61,534 nt of DNA. Source: CAZCDS01 sp964497585 (lineage in GTDB: Bacteria; Desulfobacterota; Desulfomonilia; Desulfomonilales; Desulfomonilaceae). Location of the stretch: NCBI GenBank assembly GCA_964497585.1, contig CAZCDS010000039.1:1-61534 (forward strand), read 5' to 3'. Below, piece by piece: positions 17,739 to 26,648 of the stretch (position 1 is the stretch's first letter; each line of letters begins with the position of its first letter). The position numbers and the translations under genes were made by a program. The notes beneath the pieces are model-generated. The model was not told the DNA's origin, did not search any database, and worked only from the letters and a program-made list of their open reading frames with translations.

Positions 17739-19169
17739 ATGGCACTTCAAATCAGACAGACGCTACGTCAAGCCCAGCAACTGGTGATGACACCACAGCT
17801 TCAGCAGGCTATCAAGCTGCTGCAATACACCCACCAGGAAATGGTGGGCGCCTTGGAACAGGAGCTGAAAGAGAATCCCGTACTCGAAATGGCGGCCGAC
17901 GACGACCCCTTCACCGACCGGGAGACAGCGGAAAGGAACGATCTGAACTCCCTGGAGGATTCCACCAAAGAGCTCGACAATCCCCGCGAGGATCTCTTCG
18001 ATCCGGACTGGAGCAGCTACCTGGAGACGTACGGCGCGGATAGGGGTCCCCGCAACCACGACTTCAGCGACAGACCCCCGCTGGAAAACCTCGCCAAAGA
18101 GTCCGACAACCTCTTCAGATACCTTGTCAGGCAACTCCAACTCAGCCGAATCGAGGGAACGGATCGCAGGATTGCCTTGGAGATCATCGGGAACGTCGAC
18201 GACAACGGATATCTCGATCTGGACCTCGACGAATTGGCTCAATCCGTCCCGGCCGAACGAAAAGACATCGATCGGGTACTCTCATTGGTACAGGAATTCG
18301 ATCCCCCCGGCGTCGCGGCTCGAGATTTGCCGGAATGTCTCATCATACAGGCACGGGAACTCGATCCGCCTGAGCCCTTGGTTCTGCGAATCCTCGACGA
18401 GACATTTGAGCTCTTCCGAGAAGGCAAGTTGGACAAAGTGGCCCGAAGGCTCAAAGTTCCCTTGGCGCAGGTCGAAAAGGGCGCACGGACGATAGCACGA
18501 CTGGAACCGAAACCGGGACGGCCATTTCTCGATCCGGCCGTGAAATACGTGGTTCCGGACATCTTCGTCTTCAAGACCGGCGGGGACTATTCGATCGTGC
18601 TCAACGACGACGGTCTGCCCAAGCTGAAGATCAGCCCCTTTTACCAAAAACATCTCCATGCTGAGAGTGTCGCACGCGTTGCGAAGGATTATATTCAAGA
18701 AAAGATGCGCGGCGCGATGTGGCTTATGAAGAGCATTCACCAGCGCCAGAGAACCATCTACAAGGTGACGCAGTCCATCATCAAGTTTCAAAGGGATTTC
18801 TTTGACAAGGGAATCGATTACCTCGTTCCGCTGGTTCTCAAGGATGTGGCCATGGACGTGGACATGCACGAATCGACGATCAGCCGTGTCACATCGAACA
18901 AGTACATGCACACGCCGCGTGGAATCTTTGAGCTGAAATATTTCTTTAACTCGGGCATACGGCACGGAGCCGACGCAATCGCTTCGGAATCCGTCAAGAA
19001 TTTAATCGCCCGCATCATCAAGAACGAAGATCCAAAAAATCCGGCCAGTGACAAGCGGATTGTCGAAGAGTTGGCCCTTCGGAAGATACGAATCGCTCGG
19101 AGGACGGTGGCCAAGTACAGAGAATTGATGGGCATTCCTCCGTCGAGCAAGAGAAGGAAAAAATTCTGA
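17739..19169 (+). CDS. rpoN: RNA polymerase sigma-54 factor
   Basis: This 476-residue sigma factor directs enhancer-dependent transcription. Region I is the Gln/Leu-rich N-terminus (LRQAQQLVMTPQLQQAIKLL), followed by an acidic region II, the core-binding domain, a helix-turn-helix (ESTISRVTSNKYMHTPRGIF) and the RpoN box ARRTVAKYRE near the end. The gene starts 15 bases after lptB, the usual proteobacterial order. Confidence 0.97.
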   Translation: MALQIRQTLRQAQQLVMTPQLQQAIKLLQYTHQEMVGALEQELKENPVLEMAADDDPFTDRETAERNDLNSLEDSTKELDNPREDLFDPDWSSYLETYGADRGPRNHDFSDRPPLENLAKESDNLFRYLVRQLQLSRIEGTDRRIALEIIGNVDDNGYLDLDLDELAQSVPAERKDIDRVLSLVQEFDPPGVAARDLPECLIIQARELDPPEPLVLRILDETFELFREGKLDKVARRLKVPLAQVEKGARTIARLEPKPGRPFLDPAVKYVVPDIFVFKTGGDYSIVLNDDGLPKLKISPFYQKHLHAESVARVAKDYIQEKMRGAMWLMKSIHQRQRTIYKVTQSIIKFQRDFFDKGIDYLVPLVLKDVAMDVDMHESTISRVTSNKYMHTPRGIFELKYFFNSGIRHGADAIASESVKNLIARIIKNEDPKNPASDKRIVEELALRKIRIARRTVAKYRELMGIPPSSKRRKKF

Positions 19170-19211
19170 TTCCGCGTGCCTCAGGTACGGCGGGTAAGGA
19201 GGTAATGATAT

Positions 19212-19754
19212 ATGCAAACTGCAGTAACGTTCAGGAATCTGGAACCCTCGGATGCGTTGAAAACCTATGTTCAGGAGCGAACGGGAAGACTCACGAAGTA
19301 CATCGACAAGCCGATGGACAGCCAGGTTACGCTGACGGTGCAAAAGTTCCGTCAGATCGCGGACGTTGTCATAAACGCGGACGGTATCCGCATTGCGGGG
19401 CAAGAGGCCCACGAAGACATGTACGCCGCCATCGACCTCGTCATGGACAAGATCGAGCGGCAGGTCAAGAAATACAAAGAGAAGATCAGGAAGCACAAGC
19501 CCGCTCCAGGAAGAGAGCTGGCCTGGCGCCGGGAGATCTACGAGCAGGAAAGCTTCGATGAAGATCGTGAACCGGTGGTGGTCCGCACGGACAACTACCC
19601 GGTCAAACCCATGTCGGTCGACGAGGCCGCCATGCAGATGGACCTAACGCAGCAGGAGTTTCTCGTCTTCAACAACGCATCGACACAGATGGTCAACGTG
19701 CTTTATCGCCGAAAGGACGGCAACTACGGACTGATCGTTCCCCAGAGCGCCTAA
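19212..19754 (+). CDS. hpf: Ribosome hibernation promoting factor, long form
   Basis: This 180-residue protein dimerises ribosomes into inactive 100S particles under starvation. The N-terminal domain (LKTYVQERTGRLTKYIDKP, DMYAAIDLVMDKIERQVKKY) is the ribosome-binding fold; a C-terminal domain (PMSVDEAAMQMDLTQQEFLV, VLYRRKDGNYGLIVP) is the dimerising part found only in long HPF. A strong TAAGGAGG precedes the ATG. It follows rpoN, as in many proteobacteria. Confidence 0.95.
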   Translation: MQTAVTFRNLEPSDALKTYVQERTGRLTKYIDKPMDSQVTLTVQKFRQIADVVINADGIRIAGQEAHEDMYAAIDLVMDKIERQVKKYKEKIRKHKPAPGRELAWRREIYEQESFDEDREPVVVRTDNYPVKPMSVDEAAMQMDLTQQEFLVFNNASTQMVNVLYRRKDGNYGLIVPQSA

Positions 19755-19770
19755 GCGGAATGTGCCACCC

Positions 19771-19802
19771 GCCCGCCCGGAACAAGCCGCACCCGGGAGG
19801 GC
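19771..19802 (+). other. Stem-loop after hpf
   Basis: GCCCGCCCGG (19771-19780) can pair with CCGGGAGGGC (19793-19802), a nine-pair stem with one mismatch and a 12-base loop. No T-run follows, so it may be an attenuator or an mRNA-stabilising hairpin between hpf and ptsN rather than an intrinsic terminator. Confidence 0.4.
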
Positions 19803-19981
19803 AACTCCAGGGCCGGGGAAGATGGGAATTTGCTGAGTAAAGATATCGAGGGCTAGGATCGCGAACAGGGTGACTTAGCCACAGCCGGCCGGTCTTCCGG
19901 CAAAGGGAGCAACGCGAGACTACGTGCGACAGCGCCCTCAGGCCCTCGTAGAACACAAGCTACAGGTCCAAGCGAGTTGTC

Positions 19982-20446
19982 ATGAGGATACTTGATTTTC
20001 TTCAGTACGACGCAATCATCGCCTCTCTGCACGCCTCTACCAAGGAAGAGGTACTCGTCGAATTAGTCGCGCCGATCGCCGAGGCTGACGCCAGCGTTGA
20101 CAGGGACCTCCTGATTAAGACCCTCATTGAAAGGGAAAACCTCGGAAGCACCGGAATCGGCGGGGGCATTGCGATTCCCCACGGGACTCTGGAGGGCCTG
20201 AATCATCTCGTGGCGAGCTTCGGAAAGAGCGAGGCCGGTGTGGATTTCAATGCTATGGATTCCAAGCCCACGCATCTCTTTTTCCTCCTTGTCGCACCGA
20301 AGAACTCCGCAGGCGAGCACCTCAAGGCACTGGCCAGAATCTCCCGGCTCTTCAAAGACCCGATCCTGAAACGGAATCTCCAGGAGGCCATGACCGCCGA
20401 GGACATCTACCGCCTCCTGGAAGAATCCGACCACAGGCTCCCTTGA
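19982..20446 (+). CDS. ptsN: PTS-Ntr EIIA-like protein PtsN
   Basis: This EIIA protein of 154 residues is the end of the nitrogen phosphotransferase chain, a regulatory rather than a sugar-transport relay. The phosphorylated residue is His67 in GGGIAIPHG; HLFFLLVAPKNSAGEHLKAL is the other family hallmark. It lies in the lpt-rpoN-hpf-ptsN order, but rapZ and ptsO, which often follow, are absent and a glycosyltransferase gene comes next. Confidence 0.94.
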   Translation: MRILDFLQYDAIIASLHASTKEEVLVELVAPIAEADASVDRDLLIKTLIERENLGSTGIGGGIAIPHGTLEGLNHLVASFGKSEAGVDFNAMDSKPTHLFFLLVAPKNSAGEHLKALARISRLFKDPILKRNLQEAMTAEDIYRLLEESDHRLP

Positions 20447-20478
20447 CCCCAGTGGTCCCAAGGGATTACCCGATCTCC

Positions 20479-22215
20479 ATGTCGGCCCCAACGGAACCAT
20501 CAGGAACGGAACGCGGGCGTCCCGCGATACGCGCGGCTTTTTGGATCATCGGCCTGCTCTCGGGGCTCCTGCTGTCCTATACCACCCGCCACTTCATCAA
20601 TGGCGACGCAGTCGCGTACATCGAAATGGGGCAAGCCCTGAGGATGGGTAACTGGTGGGGGCTTGCAAACCTCACGTACAGCCCCGGATATCCGATCCTG
20701 CTCGGCCTTGCTCAGGCAATGCTCCATACCAATCCCCTCAACGAGCTGCAATATTTACGGATGGTCAACTTCTTCTGCTTCGTCCTCGGCATGATCGCGT
20801 GCGAGGCTGTCCTGACCATGCTCAGAAGGGATCACATCCGAGCCGACTTCGGTACAGAGAGACCGTTGCCCTTCCCGATCATTCGTGCGCTTTCCTACGG
20901 CATGTTCCTCATCTGCGCGCTCCTCCTCGTCCGGGTGCGACTGATGACTCCGGACATGCTCATCCTCGCGATACTTCTCCTGACGGCGGCGGCGATACTC
21001 TGGATCAAGGAGGACCCGAACGGGTATGCACGGTTTCTCGTCCTGGGCGTGACCCTCGGCGTGGGATATCTCGTGAAATCCTTCATGCTTCCCTTTTCCG
21101 TGGTGTTCTTCGGTCTGGCCGCTTTGGTGACGGGATCCTGGAAAAGGGCCGTCCCCAGGGTCGCTACGGCCGTTCTGATGATGCTCATTGTGGGCGCGCC
21201 ACTGATGGGGGCGCTCTCGTACCGAATGCATCGGTTCTCCTATGGCGAGCTGGGCGGCCTTGCCTACGGACTCTGGATATCCGGCGAAGGAGATCCGGTC
21301 AACAAGCCCGAGGTGCTCAGCGAGAAGCCCAGGGTCGCGGTCTACCGATATAGCATACCCTGCACGCAGCCTTCAGGGCACGATATCTGCTACTGGTACG
21401 TCGGCTTCGGGCCCAAATTGGATTTGCGCACACATTTCAGGGTGATTGTGGCGAACCTGGGCAAGGTCCTTAAACAGACTCCATGGCTGGCTTTGCTGGT
21501 GCTCTGGTTTCTCTTTCTGTGGAAGAGCGGCTCGTTCCGCTGGGGCCGACCTGGAAAACCATCCCTGTCGACTGTCCTGATGATCATCGCAGCGGCGGGG
21601 ATCGGTTTTTTCTGCTTGTTGAACGTGGAGCCGCGGTATGTCGCCCCGTTCTTTTTCCTCGGGTTTGTCGGCCTTGCCGGCGGGCTGTGCTATTCTCCGG
21701 AGAATCCTAAAACATTACCCAGGATCAAGGTGGCGTCCGCTATTCTGATGCTCTTTTTCATGGGTTTGCTCGTGCATTCTCTTGTAGACCAGAGCCTCAG
21801 CGGTCTTGGCTCCTCGCACGGGAAGTTGTCGTACCGGGATGCGTACCGGGAACACGTGGCGGTAAAGGATTTTCTGGAGAAACACGGGGCGCCCAGGGGA
21901 TCCGATGTTGCTGTACTGGGAAGACGACCTCCGATATATTGGGCCAGGATGGGCGGTGTGACCGTCGTCGGCGAAGTCACCGAGCCGGATGAGTTCTTCG
22001 GGGTGACCCGCCAGGAGCGGACCCGCGCGGTGCAGGCTCTGGCCCGCGCGGGCATCAAAGCTCTGGTAGGGAAGGATACCCGACTGGGCGGGCTGGCCGG
22101 TGAGGGCTGGGCACCTGTTCCCGGAACGAAAGACTACTATGTGCTTCCCCTTTCAGGGGACGTGTCCACCACGCCGCGTGCCACCATGGATACCAAGTCG
22201 ATTTCACATCGGTAG
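20479..22215 (+). CDS. GT-C type membrane glycosyltransferase (family 39/ArnT-like)
   Basis: From ATG 20479 the protein has 578 residues and about ten hydrophobic helices. The first periplasmic loop begins with FINGDAVAYIEMGQALRMGNW, an Asp-containing loop placed as in GT-C enzymes that use polyprenyl-phosphate sugars, followed by TYSPGYPILLGLAQAML. It probably adds a sugar to a lipid or protein on the outer face of the inner membrane. A TTG at 20443 overlapping the ptsN stop would make it coupled and 12 residues longer. Acceptor and sugar unknown. Confidence 0.7.
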   Translation: MSAPTEPSGTERGRPAIRAAFWIIGLLSGLLLSYTTRHFINGDAVAYIEMGQALRMGNWWGLANLTYSPGYPILLGLAQAMLHTNPLNELQYLRMVNFFCFVLGMIACEAVLTMLRRDHIRADFGTERPLPFPIIRALSYGMFLICALLLVRVRLMTPDMLILAILLLTAAAILWIKEDPNGYARFLVLGVTLGVGYLVKSFMLPFSVVFFGLAALVTGSWKRAVPRVATAVLMMLIVGAPLMGALSYRMHRFSYGELGGLAYGLWISGEGDPVNKPEVLSEKPRVAVYRYSIPCTQPSGHDICYWYVGFGPKLDLRTHFRVIVANLGKVLKQTPWLALLVLWFLFLWKSGSFRWGRPGKPSLSTVLMIIAAAGIGFFCLLNVEPRYVAPFFFLGFVGLAGGLCYSPENPKTLPRIKVASAILMLFFMGLLVHSLVDQSLSGLGSSHGKLSYRDAYREHVAVKDFLEKHGAPRGSDVAVLGRRPPIYWARMGGVTVVGEVTEPDEFFGVTRQERTRAVQALARAGIKALVGKDTRLGGLAGEGWAPVPGTKDYYVLPLSGDVSTTPRATMDTKSISHR

Positions 22216-22512
22216 CTTTGATCTCATACGGATGAGGAAGGAGCGTTAACTGGGATTCCGTTAGAGAGCACTGGCCACGCCCCGGCGCGGCCGGTTGTAC
22301 CCCGAGACGTCGGCTGGCCTCGGTTTCAGGCTGACGGCGGGGCAGATGCGTGTCTTCAGGTCCGGCCACGTTGTGACGAGAATTCTGACAAGTTGACCTG
22401 AACCCCCATCACTGGTACATTTCCTTGCGGCAGGCGCCTCTCTTTAAACCCTATATGAACCACTGCTGCCGTCGAGACACTGCGATATGCCTTCCCGATA
22501 AGGAGTGACCCG
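22216..22512. other. Intergenic region
   Basis: No gene or RNA recognised in these 297 bases; GATAAGGAG just before 22513 is the ribosome site of the next gene. Confidence 0.35.
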
Positions 22513-23406
22513 GTGCCCAAGATTCGGATTCCCCTGAAAGCCTTTCTCGAGGATATGAAGAACGGAGCGGCTGATACTGTGCTTATGAGCAAGTATGGGC
22601 TGACTCAGGAGCAACTCCGAACCGTATTCAACAAGGCTATGGAAAAAGGTATTATCACACAGGCGGAAGTGGACGTCCGGATGCGTTCCAATCCGGAGTG
22701 GGGAACTGCGCCCCAGCGTACGAAGGGTCCCGGGCCTGTTAAGAGACCGCCGGGCCCCATGAAGCATCCCGGCCCCGCATCTGAAAAAGTACATGAGCCC
22801 GGATCGAGAGGTATCCTCAGAAAGATACCGATCTTCAAGATCCTCATCGTCCTCTTCATCGTGGGCTTTGTCCTGATCGTTAAGTTTCTCCCCTGGTGGG
22901 CTTCTGTCGGAATGATCATCGCTGGGCTGGTTGGGCTCGTGTGGGGAGGAAAATTCCTGTTCAAGAGGTTTTTTATGGGTGCGTTCGGCGCCAAGGGCAA
23001 GGTACTGGCAGGGGCCGATGTCACCGTGCACCAGATTAGGCCCGCAAATCCTCCAACGGTTGAGGAGGAGGAAGAAGAAGAAGAATTCGATCGGAGTCAA
23101 TTCGACTGGTACTATCTTGACGTCACCATTACGCCAGGACCTTCGAGCGGGAAGTTCACCCACTGGGAACCCGGTGAGATGTGTCTTGTCGGCCTGGATG
23201 CGAAGCCGGAGGAACTGGAAGACGAGGAACACGAGGTCGCGCTCATCTCCGGCTGCAAGGTTTTCACGGACGGCGAGTTCCGAGAATACGAAGGTGAAAA
23301 GTACCCGGGCCCCCAGCGTGTCGAATACCACGTAGGGGTCAAGCCTGGCGTGGGCCCTCTCCAGTTTCGCTATTATTTCGAACTGTTCGGCCGCGTTGAA
23401 TTCTAG
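22513..23406 (+). CDS. Membrane protein with N-terminal LMSKY-type domain
   Basis: The product has 297 residues and a GTG start preceded by AAGGAG. Residues 1-50 form a small helical domain (FLEDMKNGAADTVLMSKYGL, then TQEQLRTVFNKAMEKG) that recurs in the PilZ protein at 48514-49440. A Pro/Gly/Lys-rich linker leads to two membrane helices (ILIVLFIVGFVLIVKFLP and SVGMIIAGLVGLVWGG), a run of Glu residues, and a beta-rich domain with WYYLDVTITP and FTHWEPGEMCLVGLD. I do not recognise the family. The small domain may be a DNA- or protein-binding module tethered to the membrane. Confidence 0.65.
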   Translation: MPKIRIPLKAFLEDMKNGAADTVLMSKYGLTQEQLRTVFNKAMEKGIITQAEVDVRMRSNPEWGTAPQRTKGPGPVKRPPGPMKHPGPASEKVHEPGSRGILRKIPIFKILIVLFIVGFVLIVKFLPWWASVGMIIAGLVGLVWGGKFLFKRFFMGAFGAKGKVLAGADVTVHQIRPANPPTVEEEEEEEEFDRSQFDWYYLDVTITPGPSSGKFTHWEPGEMCLVGLDAKPEELEDEEHEVALISGCKVFTDGEFREYEGEKYPGPQRVEYHVGVKPGVGPLQFRYYFELFGRVEF

Positions 23407-23414
23407 CTTCGGGG

Positions 23415-23843
23415 CTATTTCTTCCGGTCCTCAACCCGAATCTCCATGACGATGCGGCCCCATCCTCCGCATTCCACGCCGACGTCACTGCAGGCGGTCC
23501 GCTTGAAGAGCATTTCATTGGGGTCCACCCCCGCGTAGAAGAGCTCGTTCGCCGCAAAAACGCCTGGAACGATTGCTCTCACCGCGTACACGCACATCCT
23601 GCTGGGACAGAGCTTTGAAATCAGGTTTCCCGCACCGTCCATGACGAACCGGTCTCCCACCTTGTGTTGGCTGTTGCACCCGTGGGAATCGACCACTTCG
23701 GCAACGATAGTCTTGTTCATCAGATCGAGCCCCTTGCTTAGGACTTTCTCGTTTCTGGGGTCTGATCGGAACTTGGCCATTTGCTCGTCCGTGTATCCCA
23801 GATGCTGTTGAAAAAAGGCCCATGCGCTTTCATCTATCTTCAT
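23415..23843 (-). CDS. TIGR04076-family protein
   Basis: This protein of 142 residues has VVDSHGCNSQHKVGDRFVMD, then LCPSRMCVYAVRAIVPGVFA and ECGGWGRIVMEIRV, a pattern of conserved Cys and Gly that I recall as the TIGR04076 family. The biochemical role is unknown; five Cys suggest metal or redox chemistry. AGGAGGGAAGG precedes the ATG. The gene converges with the membrane-protein gene that ends at 23406, leaving only eight bases between stop codons. Confidence 0.75.
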   Translation of the reverse strand: MKIDESAWAFFQQHLGYTDEQMAKFRSDPRNEKVLSKGLDLMNKTIVAEVVDSHGCNSQHKVGDRFVMDGAGNLISKLCPSRMCVYAVRAIVPGVFAANELFYAGVDPNEMLFKRTACSDVGVECGGWGRIVMEIRVEDRKK

Positions 23844-23916
23844 GATCCTTCCCTCCTTCTTCGGTCGTAGACGGTTGAGGTTTACTGCGAAACCTGATGT
23901 TCAAGGTTCGAACGCC

Positions 23917-24762
23917 TCATGGGTCAAGTATCCGATGTTTCACCGAACTGAAGAGCGTCTTGAGATTCTCCATGAACGATGAGGGAGCAACATAGTCGGG
24001 ATGGCTCCGAAAAAGCGCTTCTACTCGTTCCAACTCGTCCATCCTGCGGAGGTCCTCTACCGGCACGCCCACGCGGCTATTGCGACGAGGATGATCTGCA
24101 AAACGTAGACGATTGAGGTTAATCCATCTGGTGTCACCGGCATAGCCAGCCTGCTTGCTGCACCGGCACGGGTTGTGCTCGTCGAAAAGACCGCATTTGG
24201 CGCTCATGAAATCCCGAACGAGCTTTCTCGCTCGGGAAAGGCGTTTCCGATACGCTGTCGGGGTAATATCAAGGATATAGGCACCCTGGTCGCCGTTCAC
24301 TTCAAAAACCTGGCCGAGGATGAAGACGATACGAAGGTCGCGGTCCAGGCAGAGAAGCATCGCCTGCATGCAACTGATCATCAGTTCTTCCACGACCACG
24401 CTTTGTTCCGCATCATAGACAGGATGCTGCCCTTCCCTGGCAAGTCCGTCATCGACCTGTCGTGCGCACATATCGAACGTGATCTCCAGACGTTCCGCGC
24501 GGCGCTTGCGCGTAGTGAGCAGATGGTTGACGGCTATCCGGTAAACCCAGGTGGAAAAAGCACTCTCCTGCCGAAAGGTTCCGAGGTGCGTGACGACTTT
24601 CATGAGTATTTCCTGGGTGGCATCCTCAGCGTCCGCGGGATGGGACAGCATGCGGATCGCCAGCCCGTACACCCGGTCCTGGATGCTCAGTACGAGTGCT
24701 TCCAGGGCTTCTGAGTCGCCTTCCTTGGCCTTTTCCACCAGAGATTCGCTTTCTGATTCCAT
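23917..24762 (-). CDS. ECF-type RNA polymerase sigma factor with C-terminal extension
   Basis: From ATG 24762 (GAAGGAAG upstream) this sigma-70-family factor has 281 residues. Region 2 is clear (ILSIQDRVYGLAIRML is approximate; DAEDATQEILMKVVTHLGTF and FSTWVYRIAVNHLLTTRKRR are exact). Region 4 is YILDITPTAYRKRLSRARKL. Beyond region 4 comes a Cys cluster (KCGLFDEHNPCRCSKQ) and about 80 more residues, which most short ECF factors lack. No anti-sigma gene is adjacent, so the extension may control activity. A TTG at 24780 would add six residues. Confidence 0.85.
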   Translation of the reverse strand: MESESESLVEKAKEGDSEALEALVLSIQDRVYGLAIRMLSHPADAEDATQEILMKVVTHLGTFRQESAFSTWVYRIAVNHLLTTRKRRAERLEITFDMCARQVDDGLAREGQHPVYDAEQSVVVEELMISCMQAMLLCLDRDLRIVFILGQVFEVNGDQGAYILDITPTAYRKRLSRARKLVRDFMSAKCGLFDEHNPCRCSKQAGYAGDTRWINLNRLRFADHPRRNSRVGVPVEDLRRMDELERVEALFRSHPDYVAPSSFMENLKTLFSSVKHRILDP

Positions 24763-24983
24763 GGTTCTCGCTTCCTTCAACCCTTCAAGCTCCCAGTCGG
24801 GAAAGGGCCCTTTAGGTTCGTCACTTTGTTGGATCCGCTAGTTTCGTAGACGATCGAACATTTAGACGTAATCGGACAACGTGTGTGACGAAAAAGAGCG
24901 GCAAGCCGCTTGAGGATACCCCACGAGTCCTTGTGCACGGAAGCCGGTGCGGCCTCTGTATCATTTCCCGGTCGCGCGCGTGG

Positions 24984-26153
24984 TCAGCCCGACCCGTGTT
25001 CATCGACCTCGGGCTGCGCGACACTGACCGCGCCTCCGTTCCGCGGTCCTTCGATGGGATTTTCCGTCTGCAGATGCACGGTCTGAGTCGGGAACGCGAA
25101 GGGGATGACCATCTTCTCAAAGACATTCTGAATCTCGTGGAGCACTTCATTGCCATAGATCAGGGAGGTCCCCCAATCCGGAAGGTTTGCCTGAAACCAG
25201 ACACGAATGACCTTGGCAGACTGACCCAGGCGCTCCAGGTAGATCCAGCACCTGTCAAGGTTGACTTCCGGTCTTGCCCGTACAATCTCCCGAAGCTGTG
25301 CAACGAGCCTTTGAAGCTGTTCGGGTGAGACATCATAGGGAACATCCAGGTCCCATTTGTACATGAACTTTGTCCTGCCATGGTAACTCTTGACCGCCGA
25401 GTTTATGAACTGTTCGTTGGGGATGGAGACCATGGTCATATCCGAGAACATCTCCAGGTAAGTTCTGAAGGTCGTGATACGTTGGACGGTTCCCGCCCAC
25501 TGTTTGAACTCGATAAAGTGTCCCTCCGCGAATATGCCTGTACCGTAGATGTACATCCTTCCCACGAGATTGCGCAGGGGTTCCTGAACCGCGAGCGCAA
25601 CCGCAATGCCTCCGATGCCGAGCGAAGCCCAGACCGCCTTGAGATTCAGGCCGAGATAAGAGAGGATCGTCAACACTCCGAGTAGAGCGATGAGCATTTT
25701 GGCTATCTCTCTCGTGCTTTTTCTAATGCGCTGGACACGGTCCATCTCCGCCGCGGCCTCAGCCCGCTGCAGCTTTTCCGCCCGGCGAATGTATCCGCTT
25801 GCCGAAAATTCTATGATTCCGTCCACAAATCTTGCCAGAACCACGAACACAATGGCTAGGATAAGGACCATCACGGCCTTGTCCAGCCACGAGGAGATCT
25901 GCTGAGGAATCTTCACGTACTCCTTGGCCGCTGCAATACCCGCAACGATCGCCAATCCGATCACCGGTAGCGTAAAACGCTCGACAATCAGGTCGTCGAG
26001 TTTGGTCCCGGTCTTCCCGGCCCAGTCACGAAGAAACCTCTTCAGGTAGTAGCCAAGCGCGAATGCTACGAAAGCCGCGACAGCGATCAGAACAATTGCG
26101 ACCAAGCACTCGCGGAGTAATCCTTCAGGAATCGTGATATCAAACGATCTCAT
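24984..26153 (-). CDS. Mechanosensitive ion channel of the MscS family
   Basis: The product has 389 residues with four or more hydrophobic helices and then the MscS core: VWASLGIGGIAVALAVQEPL is the pore-lining helix with its Gly/Ala packing, followed by the beta domain (GHFIEFKQWAGTVQRITTF, TMVSIPNEQFINSAVKSY). Such channels open under membrane tension to release solutes after osmotic downshock. GGAGGGA directly precedes the chosen ATG at 26153; a TTG at 26165 adds four residues. Confidence 0.93.
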   Translation of the reverse strand: MRSFDITIPEGLLRECLVAIVLIAVAAFVAFALGYYLKRFLRDWAGKTGTKLDDLIVERFTLPVIGLAIVAGIAAAKEYVKIPQQISSWLDKAVMVLILAIVFVVLARFVDGIIEFSASGYIRRAEKLQRAEAAAEMDRVQRIRKSTREIAKMLIALLGVLTILSYLGLNLKAVWASLGIGGIAVALAVQEPLRNLVGRMYIYGTGIFAEGHFIEFKQWAGTVQRITTFRTYLEMFSDMTMVSIPNEQFINSAVKSYHGRTKFMYKWDLDVPYDVSPEQLQRLVAQLREIVRARPEVNLDRCWIYLERLGQSAKVIRVWFQANLPDWGTSLIYGNEVLHEIQNVFEKMVIPFAFPTQTVHLQTENPIEGPRNGGAVSVAQPEVDEHGSG

Positions 26154-26541
26154 TTCTCCCTCCAAGGTGTGCGTTGGTGAGATGACGGGGATAACGTCAC
26201 GCTTGCCCTCCAGCAGTGGTGCAGCGTTCCGCGCGGTTCAAGGCCCCCAGGTGAACGCACAGTATCTCGTCTCAAAGCCCGACCGATCAGGGCTTTCGGT
26301 TTTCTTCCAGGTCTGCAACGGGATTCGTGGATCCGCGTTCACAGGAAATCCGGCCGAGGGCGGTCGGTCAAGACCAGAATGCAACAGCTTTTTGGGGAGG
26401 GCAAGAGTTTACCAGAGAGACTTCAAGACGGGATCGCCGGATCCTCAGGTCTACCTCCCGGAGCCGCGCGTCGTACCACACGCATTGAGGCAGGCTTCGA
26501 ATAGAGGCCGGTCCAAGGGGGGATGGCAGGGCCTTTCAGCT
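26154..26541. other. Divergent intergenic region
   Basis: The region between the MscS gene (minus) and the sensor kinase (plus) holds no convincing gene. A 148-codon open frame on the plus strand here has no recognisable composition or family and is treated as chance. Confidence 0.35.
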
Positions 26542-26570
26542 TTGACTTGGCGCTTCCGGTCGTGTAGGAT
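26542..26570 (+). promoter_or_regulatory. Sigma-70-type promoter of sensor gene 26649
   Basis: TTGACT at 26542-26547 and TAGGAT at 26565-26570 are separated by 17 bases, the ideal spacing. Transcription would begin near 26577, so the upstream TTG at 26610 and the ATG at 26649 both fall in the transcript. A TATAAT at 26576 has no -35 of its own. Confidence 0.6.
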
Positions 26571-26648
26571 GGTGATATAATTGATAGCAGTATAGATTCC
26601 GTCCACAGATTGTTTCACCGGTACTACAGGCAGTTGGGAAGAGCACAG

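Noticed and set aside
26134..26580. 148-codon plus-strand frame in the MscS-sensor gap
   Set aside because: It runs through the promoter of the sensor gene, has no recognisable domain and begins inside the MscS coding region on the other strand.
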